DNA of 64,000 nucleotides, from the NCBI GenBank assembly GCA_002698785.1, contig PAAG01000047.1, positions 1 to 64,000 on the forward strand, written 5' to 3'. Under the pieces are notes generated by a model. The model had not been told where the DNA came from, ran no database searches, and was given only the letters and a program-made list of their open reading frames with translations. Source of the DNA: Verrucomicrobiales bacterium (GTDB taxonomy: Bacteria > Verrucomicrobiota > Verrucomicrobiia > Verrucomicrobiales > DEV007). The position numbers were made by a program, and so were the translations under genes. Positions 34,051-46,900 of this stretch are shown piece after piece. Every line of letters starts with the position of its first letter. Position 1 is the first letter of the stretch.

Positions 34051-37000
34051 TCACTGAGTCAGATAGAAGTTTGTCGTAAGATTTCCGAACAACCTGTAAC
34101 TTGAGTAGCGGTTTGTGCCTGGATCGTAGACATAGTAGGTCAAACCAAGTGGTCCGACGCCTTTTTCTGCCCGTCTTCTCCGGCGGCGTTCTTCTTCATC
34201 CTGTTCTTCAACCGAGAAGGAATCCCGCTGATCGCCAAACATATTGTCGAGGCTGTTCTCAATTGCCCAAGCACCGGACTCTTGCTGCTCTGACTCATCA
34301 AGTTCCCCGAAAGAAAGCCCTGCATAGAGGAAGTCATCGCCACCGGCAATGCCATTCTGCAATAACTGCTCTGCCAGTTCGAAAGAATCATACTGGTCAA
34401 GGAAGGCAAATCCGTTGAAGTTGAACACCAGTGGTGGAACAGGTATCGGAGGTGGCAATGTTGGCCCAGGAGGAACTGGAAGAGAATTCTCCACGAACTC
34501 AGTGGCATCGTAGTAGATCGTATACTGCCCAGCCCCACTTACACCGTTATTGTCACGGTAGTCGGGCGCAGAAGATCCAAGCGCACCAGCAACGAGTGTT
34601 GCAAGATTAAACAGTCCACCGGGGGCATCTACATTGGCAATGGCGCCACCCTGCCCGCTAACCGCATCTGTCGGGAAAACTCCGCCGCCGGAGATTCCTA
34701 CTGCGGCAGCTCTACCGGTCTGGTCCCACCAAAGGTCCGGTGTGAGATAGATCTCATCTTCACGACCTGCATAGATTCCACCACCGGGGGTGAAAGGAGC
34801 TGCAAAGTCACCAGGCTCAACAGTATACCCAGCCGACACCTCGTTCAGACGAGTCGTATCGTCCATAAGGTTGTTCGAACGGGATGGAATGTAAAACTCA
34901 AGCTGTCCACCGGATCCATATCCACCGCTGGTAAACACCGTTCCATTTGTAGCAGTGAGTCTCCCGGAGCCTCCAAAGAATGGATTCAAGCGGCTGACCG
35001 CGACCTGGGTATTGCCGATTACAGTTTGGCTCGAGACAGCATCATCAGCGTGCCCAACGAGAGCGCCATTGAATGTGGCGTGATTTCCGGAAGCAATAAC
35101 GACGTTGCCAGAACGAACCCCTTGAGCTTCCTGGCGGAAGAGTGAGGCTGCTGAGTTCACCGAGTCCTTGATGTAGTCACCATTACCGATCATCGCGTAG
35201 TTGTTGAGGCTAAGCGTGGTTGCGCTGCTGCCATCAATTTCTGATCCGGTATTGACCGTAGTATTTCTTCTCACGAGAACTGTCACATTGCCCTCGACAT
35301 CGCCAGAAATACCTGGGCCACCGTGGCCAATCTGAACGAATGCGCCATAGATTGTCTGCTGATCAACATCTGGAGTCGTTCCGCCCTGAAGAGTGAGGTC
35401 TCGATTCACGACGACTGTGATGTCTCCAGACTGGCTCGCGTTCTGCACACCGTCACCGCTACCAGTATTCCGGCTCTCATCCTCAATCGAGAAGTGACCA
35501 ATCTTAGCGAAGTTGAAAACAGAGGCAATGACCCCGGTATCTGGATTGATCTGTTGATAAATCCCTCCGCCAGTAAGAGAGCCATCCACAGCTTCATCGG
35601 TGCGCTGTTGTGCGGTCAGGTTAATATCACCACCTGCATAGATGCTGATGTCACCGGAAGAAGGAGCGTCAATAAGATATCCCCCATTACCGATTGCGGC
35701 ATAAGCACCGGAGATAGTATCCGGAACACCGTCGCTAAGTCCACTTGGGGTTTCGGACCATGCATTTGGACTGCCCACCAAAGTGATGTCGCCGAGCACG
35801 TTCACGATGATGTCACCATTGAATCCCGTGTAAACGTTGAGACGTCGAGCAGCATCATTCCCTTGGTCGGAGGAGAAACCGTGCCCGACCTGGGCATAAG
35901 AGTTCTCTGTTCCCTGACCAGCTAGAACTGACAAGTCCCCACCCGCATTTACCGAAATGGTAGAACTTGCCCCGATTCCATTCACATCCTCACCGCCATT
36001 CAACACTACGATATCCAAGTTGTTGCTAATACCTCCGTGACCAATAATCACAGGGTTCCAGCGTGACGGTGCAGCAGAACCGAAGAGAGCATTCGTATTT
36101 TCATCCCGTTCGTTTGCAGGAGCTGCGGAAGCATCCACCGAGACATTCCCACCTGCAGAGACAGTAATATCCCCGGCCAGCTCGACGGCACTTGAGTGAG
36201 TCGTAAGCGTTCCGTTGACACGATCGTTTCGGCCCACACCGTGACCGATTCTTGTCCAACGATCCTCGCCCGAGCCGTTGGTCATCGTGACGTTTCCAGT
36301 TTCGGCTACCACCGTAATGTCGCCGATCTTGTCTCCATAATTGGAATTCGGATTATATTCGTTGATCGCGTCGGCAACGATTCCACCGTGTCCAATCATC
36401 GCGAATGAACGACGAGTACGGACACCGTCGTCCTGCGCGTCATCAATCAAGTTACCATCACCTGCATTCCTGTCATTTCGGCGCTTACCCAGTGCAGCGT
36501 GCTGCAGAGTAACATTGCCTCCGGCGCGAACATTGATATTCGCGGTATTGCGATCTCCGAGCGAATCACCCGCATAAGAGAAGTCTCGTGTCTCCGTCTT
36601 CTCCAGATTTCCACCGAAGTCGTAGAACTCGTAATCAACCACCGCCACGCTGTTGTTCAGTGTAGTATCGATGTTTACGCTGATTCCATCTCGGATGAAA
36701 TTCTCAGCCCGGATGAAGTCACCACCAGACTGACCGTAGTCTTCCCAGCCCTGGTGGCCGATCTTCGCATAGGTCGCGGTGTGAGAGCCATTCGTCAGCG
36801 TTATGTCGCCGTTCGCATTGACTTCGATATCTCCCAAGTAGCCATAGAAACCGGAACGGTATCCACCGTGGCCAATCTGGGCATGGGCGCGCATGTCAAA
36901 TCCGTTATTTGTATTGGTTCTACCCTCGTTCTCAACAATACCGCCACCGGTGATGTCAATGTTCCCACCGGCAGTAACCTGGATATCCCCTAAGACGAAA

Positions 37001-40000
37001 GATGAACTTTCCGGATCGGCCAACTCAGAACCACCGTGACCAATTCTTGCGTCATCAAATACATCATTTCCTGCTGTCAGCGACACATCACCACCGGCTT
37101 CGACGTTGATGTCGCCTGTGATAGTCATCATCTGGACAGATCGATTTCGCTCGGCCCTACCCGTATTACCAATCTCGGTCCGGCTTGCGGTGTTAGAATC
37201 ACCGATCTCCCAGACCACGATTTCACGTCCGTCCAAGTCGGCCGGGTTTCCACCATTAGGTGTTTCTGCAAATGTCTGCAATCCTTGGTAACCAGATCCC
37301 TCGGTCCAGAAAGCAAAGTTGGTTCCGCCGTGGCCAATCCCCGCGAAACGTCGATCTCGCGCCTGAGCGACTGTGGGATCGTCAGGAGTGTTGTAGGCTT
37401 CCACCTCGATATCGCCAGCACGAGAAATCACTGTCACGTCGCCGTGTAAGCCACTGATAGTGCTACCATCGAGAGCTTCGACAGTCACAGGCCCCATTGG
37501 TGAGAGGTCCAACGGAGCAAGTCCACCCGATCCCTGAGGATGGGTCCCACCAGGGCCAGACTGACCGCGAGTGTATTGAGTGACGAAGTATTCGTCGCCA
37601 CTCGCGGGAACGCCGTCAGGATCCACCTCGACGGGATAGTTGTCCAAATTGAAACGGGAACCAGCAGCCGGATCGATCGTCGGATCAAAGCCGGTTGTCA
37701 CTTCGCCTGAGAAAAGTTCACCACGGCGCAGGTTCGGGTTATCGAAGTCCGATGCGGAGGAGAAGAATCGAATCTGCTGATCTTCCACGCTCGTTGGGTT
37801 CCAATAGGCATGACCACCGAAAGTATGACCAATCGTAGCGTATGATCTGGTTCCGTTACCGGCTTCAAGGGAAATCGTGCTCCCGGCCTCCACGTAAATA
37901 TCACCGTAGAACTCTCCGAATTGACCAATTCCGCCATGACCGATCTGGACAAACGAGTTGTGAGACTGGTTTCCAGTTTCAAAATCCTGCGCAGCCTGCA
38001 GAGCAACACGACCGCCCTGACCAACGACTCCATTTATTGTTCCATTATCATGATCAACAAGCACACCCACACTGGTGTCCACTCCGGCAAGAACATTGAT
38101 GTTTCCGTATACGGGTGCCAAACGGGCAATGGAGGTAGCGTTTCGGTCCTGGATCGAACCATTGATCGTCCACATCCGCTCAATCTGGTTACGCTCAATA
38201 CGCTGATTGTTGTTTCCGTTAGTAGAAATTGAGAAGTTGGCACTCGCAGGATTCTCATCACCGTTCTCACGAACCGAAGTTCCAGCACCTCCCCAGTTAT
38301 TGCGATTCACACCTCCATGACCGATCATCGCGCCGGTCTCTTCTCGTCCGGCACCGCCTTGAACAAGAACATTTCCTCGGGCGAGGACATTTATGTCAGC
38401 ACCATTGCTCGAAGAACCGGCACCGTATTCGGGGCGACGCCCACCAAGACCGTCCGGGTCTTTGGTTTCTGCGCTTCCCGCATCCTCAATCTGCTGCCAC
38501 CACCAGTTACCACTCGCACTGGAGTTAAAGTGGTTGGCATAAGGGATAAAAGTATCGTTGAGAACACCGCTACTGTTCACACCACGAACTCCATCCATGA
38601 TGCCGTCACCGTTCATGTCGACCTCATTCTGACCGACGATACCAGCGATTGGATCATAAGTTCCGGCCAGAGGCTGACCAGCACCATTCAAACCGTCACT
38701 GAGATACCAGTTTCCTCCTCCATCAGTCAGGTCGAGAGAGATTCCGTTACCGTTATTCAGACGCGGAGCGAAAACTTGCCCTCCGTCGTGGAAGCCAACC
38801 TGGGCAAAGCGGTGAATGGTGTTCGTATCGGAGCCTGTCACCCGAATGTCAAAACCCGCGAGGTTGGTGTCGCCGTATCGGCTACCCACGACAACGTGGC
38901 GGTTCATGTTTGTATTACCAACAAAGATACTGCCGCCGCCTTCACCAAAAGAGCCTGAGGCAACGTAGGTATCCCATGCTCCCTCCGGATCGAAAGCGAG
39001 GGTCCCGTCGTCTTCAGCACCTGTCCAGCCAGCAATCAGGTTAATGGATCCGCCACCAGATGTCCTGATGTGGTTTTCGAGAATGATAGACCCCTGAGCG
39101 AAAGCACCAAAGTCACCATCCGAGTTGGTCCACTGAATCGCGAGGTGACGATCATTCTGAGCGTTACCATCATTGTCAAAACCACCCTGACCGAGGTTCT
39201 CGAAAAAGATATCGCCACTGTCCGTGACGATCAAAACGTCGCCACCGTCCTGCAAAGTCTCGTTGATGGACTGAACACTGACGGTCGATTCAGTGATGGG
39301 TCCCAGCAAAGGAGATGTCAATGGTCCAACTGCACCGACGATCACATCGCCCGGGTCGAAAAGAAGAGTTCCCGATTTTCCGTTTGCTGCATGAACAGAA
39401 GCATTACCGTCGAAGATCAAATGCTGCTTGCCAGAAACCTCCACCAAGCCGCCGTTTCCAACGATGCCACGTGCCTGAGCTGATACATCGCCGAGGAAGA
39501 CGGTGTCATTGTTAGCCCACACAATCACCGTTCCGGCATTGCCGAGGGTACCGTCTGCACGGATGTCAGCACCTTCCGCAACTCCCACGCGAGAAGCTTC
39601 CCTGAGGCCCGTATCCTTACCTTGAAAATCTCCACCCACTCGGATCTTACCACCTTCCATACCGTCAGCAGTGATCGTTGCATTCGCGTCAGCGAGAATC
39701 AGATCGCCAGTGATGTCGATGTCTCCTCCTGTGCCATACGCGCTCGAGGCATCCACCTTTCCGTCGATGCTGGTCAACTCAACAGAGTCGATCTTAACGC
39801 TACCGCCGGAGGAACCGCCGCTCGCGTCGATCACAGATCCCGCAGTCTGGGTAACATTATTACCGACAACACTGACACTGCCGCCATCCACATTCCCACT
39901 GGCATCGATAGAACCGCCCACTGTCACATCGCCACCGTCGGAAGAAATTGCGACATCGCCGCCACTGCTACCCGCGCTCGCGATGATCTGCGAATTCGTC

Positions 40001-40851
40001 CCAAGATTGATATTCGAACTAGATCCCGATGCCTGGAGACGCACTCGACCGTTTGAACGTGTGGCACCTGAAGCGCGGACCATTCCGCTGTTGTTGATAG
40101 CAAGAGCGTAGATGTTGCCGTGCGCCTTTAATTCTGCATTGGCACCGCTGATGGAGCCTGTGTTGGAAATCCCTGTTCCATCGGCATTACCGCTGGAACC
40201 TGAGCCACCACGAATCGTAATTTTGGACTGGCCGGTTTCTTTCACCAGAATTTCTCCCCCAGCACCAATTGCGACAGTGCCGTTCAGAGCGCCGATCTGG
40301 CCGTCGTTATCAACAAATCCACCCATGAGGATCACGTCGCCATCGGCAGAAGAAATGGAACCTACGTTCGTGATACCTGCGGTCGAACCGCCGTAAAAGA
40401 GGTCGTCACCACCGCCCATGAAATCGTCGTTGTCGATGTCGAGTGTCGAGAGAACGGCACTACCACCAATGTCGATCACGCCACCGGAGTGAACGAAAAT
40501 CCCGTTTGGGTTTACCACGTAGACGTTTCCATTACCCTTCAACTGGCCGTGAATGTGAGAGACGTTCCCAGTCGTGACACGGTTCAGGACAGATGCGTTA
40601 CGATTTGGTTGAACAAACCGCGTTACCTGACCAGCACCAATCGAAAAGTTATCCCAGTTGATAACGGCTCTTTGAGTCTGCTGGTGGATTTTGAGATGAT
40701 TGGCCGAAACATTCACTATATCGGCTGCACCACGAACCACTCTTCCACCTCTCGGGTTGGCCTGAACAGGCCCACTGATGAAGGCGAAAGAAGGCAGCAG
40801 AAGGGATAAAACCCATTTCTGACAGCGTTTGCCGATTCGGATGGTTTTCAT
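34051..40851 (-). CDS. TpsA-type giant exoprotein (filamentous-hemagglutinin N-terminal domain), 2266 aa
   Basis: A 2,266-residue secreted protein. The signal peptide ends at about residue 31 (FISGPVQA). It is followed by a TPS/FHA domain (residues about 32-280: NPRGGRVVRGAADI, QRAVINWDNFSIGAG, VVNPNGIFVHSGGVIDIGG), which TpsB recognises. The rest is Gly/Asn/Asp-rich repetitive sequence predicted to form a beta-helix. It holds about 15 units containing IGHGG or variants, usually near GDI and an AGG(N/D) turn. The C-terminus has YYVYDPGTNRYSSYRLFG, also present in the neighbouring paralogue. No protease, toxin or adhesin domain is visible. Role (surface filament, adhesion, polymer binding) is inference. 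Confidence 0.9.
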   Translation of the reverse strand: MKTIRIGKRCQKWVLSLLLPSFAFISGPVQANPRGGRVVRGAADIVNVSANHLKIHQQTQRAVINWDNFSIGAGQVTRFVQPNRNASVLNRVTTGNVSHIHGQLKGNGNVYVVNPNGIFVHSGGVIDIGGSAVLSTLDIDNDDFMGGGDDLFYGGSTAGITNVGSISSADGDVILMGGFVDNDGQIGALNGTVAIGAGGEILVKETGQSKITIRGGSGSSGNADGTGISNTGSISGANAELKAHGNIYALAINNSGMVRASGATRSNGRVRLQASGSSSNINLGTNSQIIASAGSSGGDVAISSDGGDVTVGGSIDASGNVDGGSVSVVGNNVTQTAGSVIDASGGSSGGSVKIDSVELTSIDGKVDASSAYGTGGDIDITGDLILADANATITADGMEGGKIRVGGDFQGKDTGLREASRVGVAEGADIRADGTLGNAGTVIVWANNDTVFLGDVSAQARGIVGNGGLVEVSGKQHLIFDGNASVHAANGKSGTLLFDPGDVIVGAVGPLTSPLLGPITESTVSVQSINETLQDGGDVLIVTDSGDIFFENLGQGGFDNDGNAQNDRHLAIQWTNSDGDFGAFAQGSIILENHIRTSGGGSINLIAGWTGAEDDGTLAFDPEGAWDTYVASGSFGEGGGSIFVGNTNMNRHVVVGSRYGDTNLAGFDIRVTGSDTNTIHRFAQVGFHDGGQVFAPRLNNGNGISLDLTDGGGNWYLSDGLNGAGQPLAGTYDPIAGIVGQNEVDMNGDGIMDGVRGVNSSGVLNDTFIPYANHFNSSASGNWWWQQIEDAGSAETKDPDGLGGRRPEYGAGSSSNGADINVLARGNVLVQGGAGREETGAMIGHGGVNRNNWGGAGTSVRENGDENPASANFSISTNGNNNQRIERNQIERMWTINGSIQDRNATSIARLAPVYGNINVLAGVDTSVGVLVDHDNGTINGVVGQGGRVALQAAQDFETGNQSHNSFVQIGHGGIGQFGEFYGDIYVEAGSTISLEAGNGTRSYATIGHTFGGHAYWNPTSVEDQQIRFFSSASDFDNPNLRRGELFSGEVTTGFDPTIDPAAGSRFNLDNYPVEVDPDGVPASGDEYFVTQYTRGQSGPGGTHPQGSGGLAPLDLSPMGPVTVEALDGSTISGLHGDVTVISRAGDIEVEAYNTPDDPTVAQARDRRFAGIGHGGTNFAFWTEGSGYQGLQTFAETPNGGNPADLDGREIVVWEIGDSNTASRTEIGNTGRAERNRSVQMMTITGDINVEAGGDVSLTAGNDVFDDARIGHGGSELADPESSSFVLGDIQVTAGGNIDITGGGIVENEGRTNTNNGFDMRAHAQIGHGGYRSGFYGYLGDIEVNANGDITLTNGSHTATYAKIGHQGWEDYGQSGGDFIRAENFIRDGISVNIDTTLNNSVAVVDYEFYDFGGNLEKTETRDFSYAGDSLGDRNTANINVRAGGNVTLQHAALGKRRNDRNAGDGNLIDDAQDDGVRTRRSFAMIGHGGIVADAINEYNPNSNYGDKIGDITVVAETGNVTMTNGSGEDRWTRIGHGVGRNDRVNGTLTTHSSAVELAGDITVSAGGNVSVDASAAPANERDENTNALFGSAAPSRWNPVIIGHGGISNNLDIVVLNGGEDVNGIGASSTISVNAGGDLSVLAGQGTENSYAQVGHGFSSDQGNDAARRLNVYTGFNGDIIVNVLGDITLVGSPNAWSETPSGLSDGVPDTISGAYAAIGNGGYLIDAPSSGDISIYAGGDINLTAQQRTDEAVDGSLTGGGIYQQINPDTGVIASVFNFAKIGHFSIEDESRNTGSGDGVQNASQSGDITVVVNRDLTLQGGTTPDVDQQTIYGAFVQIGHGGPGISGDVEGNVTVLVRRNTTVNTGSEIDGSSATTLSLNNYAMIGNGDYIKDSVNSAASLFRQEAQGVRSGNVVIASGNHATFNGALVGHADDAVSSQTVIGNTQVAVSRLNPFFGGSGRLTATNGTVFTSGGYGSGGQLEFYIPSRSNNLMDDTTRLNEVSAGYTVEPGDFAAPFTPGGGIYAGREDEIYLTPDLWWDQTGRAAAVGISGGGVFPTDAVSGQGGAIANVDAPGGLFNLATLVAGALGSSAPDYRDNNGVSGAGQYTIYYDATEFVENSLPVPPGPTLPPPIPVPPLVFNFNGFAFLDQYDSFELAEQLLQNGIAGGDDFLYAGLSFGELDESEQQESGAWAIENSLDNMFGDQRDSFSVEEQDEEERRRRRRAEKGVGPLGLTYYVYDPGTNRYSSYRLFGNLTTNFYLTQ

Positions 40852-40934
40852 AGGCTTGGAAAAGTTAAGGAGGGGGTTTCGATACTCAGATCGTTTTGCT
40901 TATACTTGTCTCGTCGGAGCTTTCCGTGACGGTT

Positions 40935-43900
40935 TTACTGGGCTGGAGCCAAATCTTCCTGCGGAAGACCAAACAGTCGGTAGCTTGAGTATCGGTTGGT
41001 GCTTGGATCGAAAGCGTAGTATACAAGACCGGACTTTCCGACCTTACGACCTGCTCTACGCTTGCGACGCTCTTTCTCCTTCTGGAGCTCATCCTCAGAG
41101 AGGATAGTCTGCGCCGCTCCTTCGAATCGGTTTTCGATGATGAAGGACATCAGGAGGAAGCTCGGGTCAACAAGCAACGCCTCGTCCCGTGACAAACTCG
41201 TATCCAGGAAAGTGAAGCCATCGAAGGAGAAGAACAGATCGTCTCTTCCAAACTGATCGAAGAACGCATCGAACAAGAAGTCATTGAAGCCGAATCCAGG
41301 ATCAATGACAGGAGGAAGGGTTGGTGGAAGAGTAGGAGGATCCACAACCGCATCAGGATCTGGCCCTGCATAATAGATATTGTAGAGACCGAAACTGTTG
41401 GTCGGGTAAGCACCTTCTGGGGTGAAGGTCCCCTCGAGCTCGCCGTATGCACCCGTGGTGAAAGTATGCTCAGTTGCAATATTTTCATCATTCCGTGTGC
41501 CGTCCGGAGTCGGCGTGCGGGTGTATTCACCGGAATTGATGAAGGTTCCCTCTGCAATCTGGTTTGCACCGGAATCAGGCATGTAGAGCCTCAACTCACT
41601 TCCTACTCCGAATCCCGAACTTGCCAGAACGGTGGTCGAATCTGTGATGAAGCTGCCGGGACCGCCAGCAAATGGATTGTTCCGGCTGACCGCGATGAAA
41701 GTACTACCTTCGTCATATGCGAAGAGGTCTCCCACGTTCAGAGGATCTACATGACCAACCAGGCCACCCACGGAATCGAAGTTCAGCCCGGCACTCACAA
41801 AGATGTCACCGTTCCTGTTCCCGGAACCGTTATTGTTTCGACCTCCGAATGCCTGTGCGCCATGACCAATTTTTGCCCATGGATTAAATTCACCAGTTCC
41901 GCGCGTGAGGATGACACTGCCCCCCGCTTCCACGTCAATAATTCCACTGTGGTTGCCGCTTGAGGCGTATCCTCCATGCCCAATCTGCGCCCATGGATCG
42001 CGAGCAGCCTCGCCACCAGTGAGAACAACATTTCCACCGGCAGATACGTTGATATCACCAGTCATGTCTCCGTCGGTAGCATATCCGCCGTGACCGACCA
42101 TTGCATACATTCCCTCGAATCGGTTCGTGTTCGCAGTGATCATACCGTTGCCGCCACCGAGAATCGAGATGTTGCCTCTCTTGGCAATCACATCGATGTT
42201 ACCTGTGTTTCCGCCAACTCCAGGTGCATTGTTCTGGTTTCCGCCCTGCGGGTCGGAATCCCAACCACCGTGACCAATCTGAGCATTCGAGCGACGACCA
42301 GAGGAAATGTGACCTGTATTGTCGAGGCCACCGCCCTGAGTGGAACCAGTATCCTCTACGCTTGTTCCACCTTGGAGGGTGATATTTCCTGACTCAGAGT
42401 AGACGAAGATATCTCCACTGTGAGATTCGCCACGCGCAGCATAACCACCGTGACCAATCTGGGAATCTGATCCCCGAGGGTTCGTACCACCGATCATCAT
42501 AATGTCCGAACCAGTGCGGACGGAAATGTTTCCGGAGTGGCTACCACCCGTTGCATATCCACCGTGTCCAATTCGGGCAGAGGTGCCTCGGGCATTGTCA
42601 TTATCGATAAGAGAAGTGACATCCGTTCCCCATTCGGACACGACATCCGCATCGCGACCGCCGGCCAAGAGATTCAAGTATCCGCCAATATCGATCGTGA
42701 TCGCTCCGGTGTTACCGGTGTCGCCGTTCCTTGCATTGTTGTCGTTTGAACCATCTGCATCGAATCCGCCGTTACCGACTTGAGCGTACGATTCGCGGCC
42801 CTCACCTGCTATCACGTCCATGTTACCACCGACGTTAATCACGATGTCACCGACATGGTCGCCGCGAGCAGCCCAGCCACCAAGACCGATGTGCAAATAT
42901 TGCCTCTGTCCCTGTGAAGGGTCGTCTTGGCTGTTGTCCCCATTGATGAAGTTTCCTGAACCAGCAGAGTTGATTCCCGGACCGACGTAATATTCTCCCG
43001 CTCCACCGAGTGTTCCCATTCCGACAGCTGGATCGGAACCACCCATCCCATCGACGCCCTGGTAATTCTCGACCGTAATCGTCAATTCCTGCCCCGTCGA
43101 TACGGCCTGCTGGATATCACCTGCTCGCGCATCAAAATCGCCACCCACATTAATCGTGATGTTGCCGCGGTGACCTTCACCGTCAACTCCACCACGGTAG
43201 TCTCCACTTCGCCCACCGTGACCGATCTGCGCGTAGCTATCCTCTGCGGACATAACTGGGTCTGGCATTGTCCACGTTTCCCCATTAGCACGATCAACAG
43301 TGACCAATCGGCCGTAGAATTGACTAAAACCCTGTCCTGGTGTGGCGGGCGTTGTCCCGTCTTCCAGCAGATAGGTATTCAACACAGCCCCAATATTTGG
43401 ATTACCTGCCCCATTATCCTGAATGATTCGAACCGGGATAGGAATCTGGTTGGTGTCTTTCATCGCACCATACAGCCTGAAGTCGCCACCAACGGTGATG
43501 TCGATATCCGAAACTCCATCACCGTAATCGAGACCCAGGCCATCGCCCTCGGCACCAGAATTGTTCCAGTTTTGAGTCGGATTGTTGTTGTTGTGAGTCG
43601 AGTCGACCCCGCCGTGCCCGATAGTAGCGAAGTTTCTGTAACCGCTCCGGCCGTTGTCTTCGGTAGAGTTAAGACGGGGTGTTCCGAGAGTATTGGTATT
43701 GTTGTCGCTCGCGTTGTTCTCGATCGTGACGGCGTCCCATCCACCACGTGCTTCAAACTCCATATCACCGCCGGCGTTCACATCAATTTGTCCGTAGTGA
43801 TCCCCTTTTGAGAAATACCCACCATGACCAACCATCGTCCAGGCATCGCGCGCATTAGCCTCGAAGAAGGTCTGCCCCTCACGCAGGGTGTCCGCCCCGG

Positions 43901-46900
43901 CCTTGAATGAAATGCTTCCGCCAGCCGTAACGGTAATATCACCATGGTGCCCGGTCTCGCTCTCGTCTATAGCTCCACCTCCGATGAGAGCACCGTTGGT
44001 CAGACCTAACGGATCGACAATGTCAGCTTGCTGAAAGTAACCACCATGACCGATCTGTGAGAAAGAATGCGATGAGTTGTTTCCAAATCCGCTTCGGAAA
44101 GTGATATCACCACCGGCAAGGACCGTGATGTCACCAGAATGCGTCCCGTTTGCCTGGTTGTTACGCTGACGACCACCGCTCCATGTAGAACCGTCTTCTC
44201 CGCGACCGCCGTGACCGACCATCGCGTAAGACTCGGAACGCCCTGCATAGAATTCGATATCCCCGGTAGCTGATACGTAAATATCACCTGTCGAGCCACC
44301 AACGTAGCGGGTGCCGCCGTGACCAATTTGCACATGAGCACGCTGGCCGCGGTTCGTGATATCACGACCACGCTCGTTGATTTGATCTGCATCGCGATCA
44401 AAGATAATATCGCCATTCTGAGCTATCACGGTCACATCACCGAAGTGATCCCCTTGTGTGGAACGCCCTCCGTGACCAACCATTGCATATGCATCCGTTC
44501 CGTTCGCCGCACGGAATTCAATTCCACCAGCAGAAGTCACAGTGATATCACCGCCATGACCATAAGCCATCCCAGTGTCCGGATTGATTGCGATCCCATC
44601 GCCAGCCACACTTGAATTCGCGACGGATTGAGCAAGCCCAGATGTGGTATCCAAGGTCACAGTCCGCCGAGGCAAGATATCATTATTAGCGTAGTCGGAA
44701 TCAAAACCACCGTGTCCGAACTGAACAAAAGACTGGTCACGGTTGTTTCTCCACCGCCAATCATTTGAGTTTGCGGGTCCACCAATTGCGGAATCGGGAG
44801 CTGCTTCGGCAATTATTCCACCAACTGTTGCGGTCACAGAGATATCACCGCGGTGGTCTCCCCGTGCGCGCATTCCCCCATGCCCAATCATTGCATATGA
44901 TTGGTTGTAAAAACCTGCTTCCACATCGATGACACCTCCCGTGACTGAGATATTTCCTGATAAATCTCCATTCACAGAGTTCGATGTATGCGCAACGTGC
45001 CCATCATAAGTACCCCGGTTGATCTCACCTGTGTTGTTCGCATTGAAATTATGCCCAGTGGTCCCGGATCCAGCGCGAGCGCCATGACCGATTTGCACGA
45101 ATGATTCAGCACGGGCTCCAGTCATGATCACAGCTCTACCAGCATTCACGACAATATCACCACTATTGTCTCCATCTCCCACTGTGGTCGTTCCGGAGTC
45201 ACTGCCCCAATCATCTGATGAAGCAACCGTCACACGAGAAGCTGGCCAAGGGTTCATGGGATCAGCTGGCATATTCGCCTCCAATTGGACCTCAAAAAAC
45301 TGGCCAGCCCGATCATCGACATCATCATTACTGTCACGCTGTCCTCCGTGACCGATCATTACATATACCCGGTCAGTCGACTTAACACCCTCTTCGTTAG
45401 ACGTGTTGGAATTAGGAGCAAGCAACACATCCTGCTTCGCATTCACGTTAATATTGCCAGTGACACCGGTCTCTTGATCGACTGTTGTGGTATTGACCGT
45501 ATTTGAGAAAACAATTGGCGTAAAGCGATCAACAACCTGAGTTCCGTCTCCGGAAGTCAGTGTGATTGTGTTTCCGGGATTCTGAGCATTCCATGAATCG
45601 ATCAACTCATTTAGAGTCATATCAACCTCTTCACCGGCGGTAAAAGCATTGTCCGCGTCCGTATCTGCATAAGCATCGGCAATCAATTGAATCGGACCTG
45701 CACCGGCGAAATCCGCCTGAATCGTAACTGCAGTAGCTAGCCCATCCATTCCTGTATAGATCGCAAAAGGATTCGCATCCGCCTGAAGCACCATTCCACG
45801 AATGTCGTTCTCCCGGCGATATCCCAGTTGAGTGAACTCACCACCGCCATTGCCACCACGGAGGTCGACATTGAATCCAAAGGCATTCGTCTCGCCACGC
45901 GCACTACCAACCTCAACAGGTTCCAATGCGGCATCATTCAAGTAAACGCTTCCACCACCTGTGCCCCACTCTCCGTAGTCTCCGCTGAGCACCTCTGTTG
46001 CACTCACAGAAGGCCCCGAAGAGCCCGCACCTGTGTTGTCAGGATCAAATCCGAAATTGCTCGCACCAGTACCATCCCATCCTGCAACCAGTGTGATATT
46101 CCCGGTACCGGCAGCATCAGTAGTCCCGTGATTTTTGACATCACCATTTACGAAAATCGATCCATGAGCGAAAAACGCGAGAGAGTTGGGACTGTCGTAG
46201 ACCACATTCGATCCACTCTGAATGGTAATGTCTCCGTCTTCCGTATTGGCAGAGGCTGTGTGGATAACGACATTGTTGTTCAACACCGCATTCACAAGAG
46301 CAGTATCTGACATGGTCGCCCCACCACCGGGACCGATAACCACGTTCGTCGGGTCGAGGAGTAGACGGCCTGTTTTCCCATTTGCTGCCGCCGTAGATGC
46401 CGACCCAAAGAAGGCGAGAGTATTCAAGCCAGAAACTTCAACAAAACCACCGTTTCCAACATTGCCCAAAGCCTGAGCGGAAACCTGACCGTTGTACATC
46501 GTGTCGCCATCGGACCAGATCACCACGGTGCCTGCGTTACCACCGGTCGCATCCGCAAGGATCACCGAACCCTCCTCAACCGTCGTGCTATCAGAATTTG
46601 CGATTGTTGAATCTGAACCCTGAATTCCTCCGCCTATACGAACCTCGCCGCCGCTAGAAACACCTGAGGCATCGATCGTGGCCGTAGAACCGACTGTCAC
46701 CGAACTCGCCGTCACATCCACATTACCTCCTGCCGCGGAAGAACCAACCGTATCAATGCTACCATTCACAGTAGCGGAATTGCTTCCAATAATAGAAACC
46801 GAACCGCCAGTCGAACCGCCGGCAGAAACCGAAGCCGTCGAAGCAACGGAAACATTTCGGCCGGATACCGAAACCTGACCACCAGCCATCCCGGCGTCAC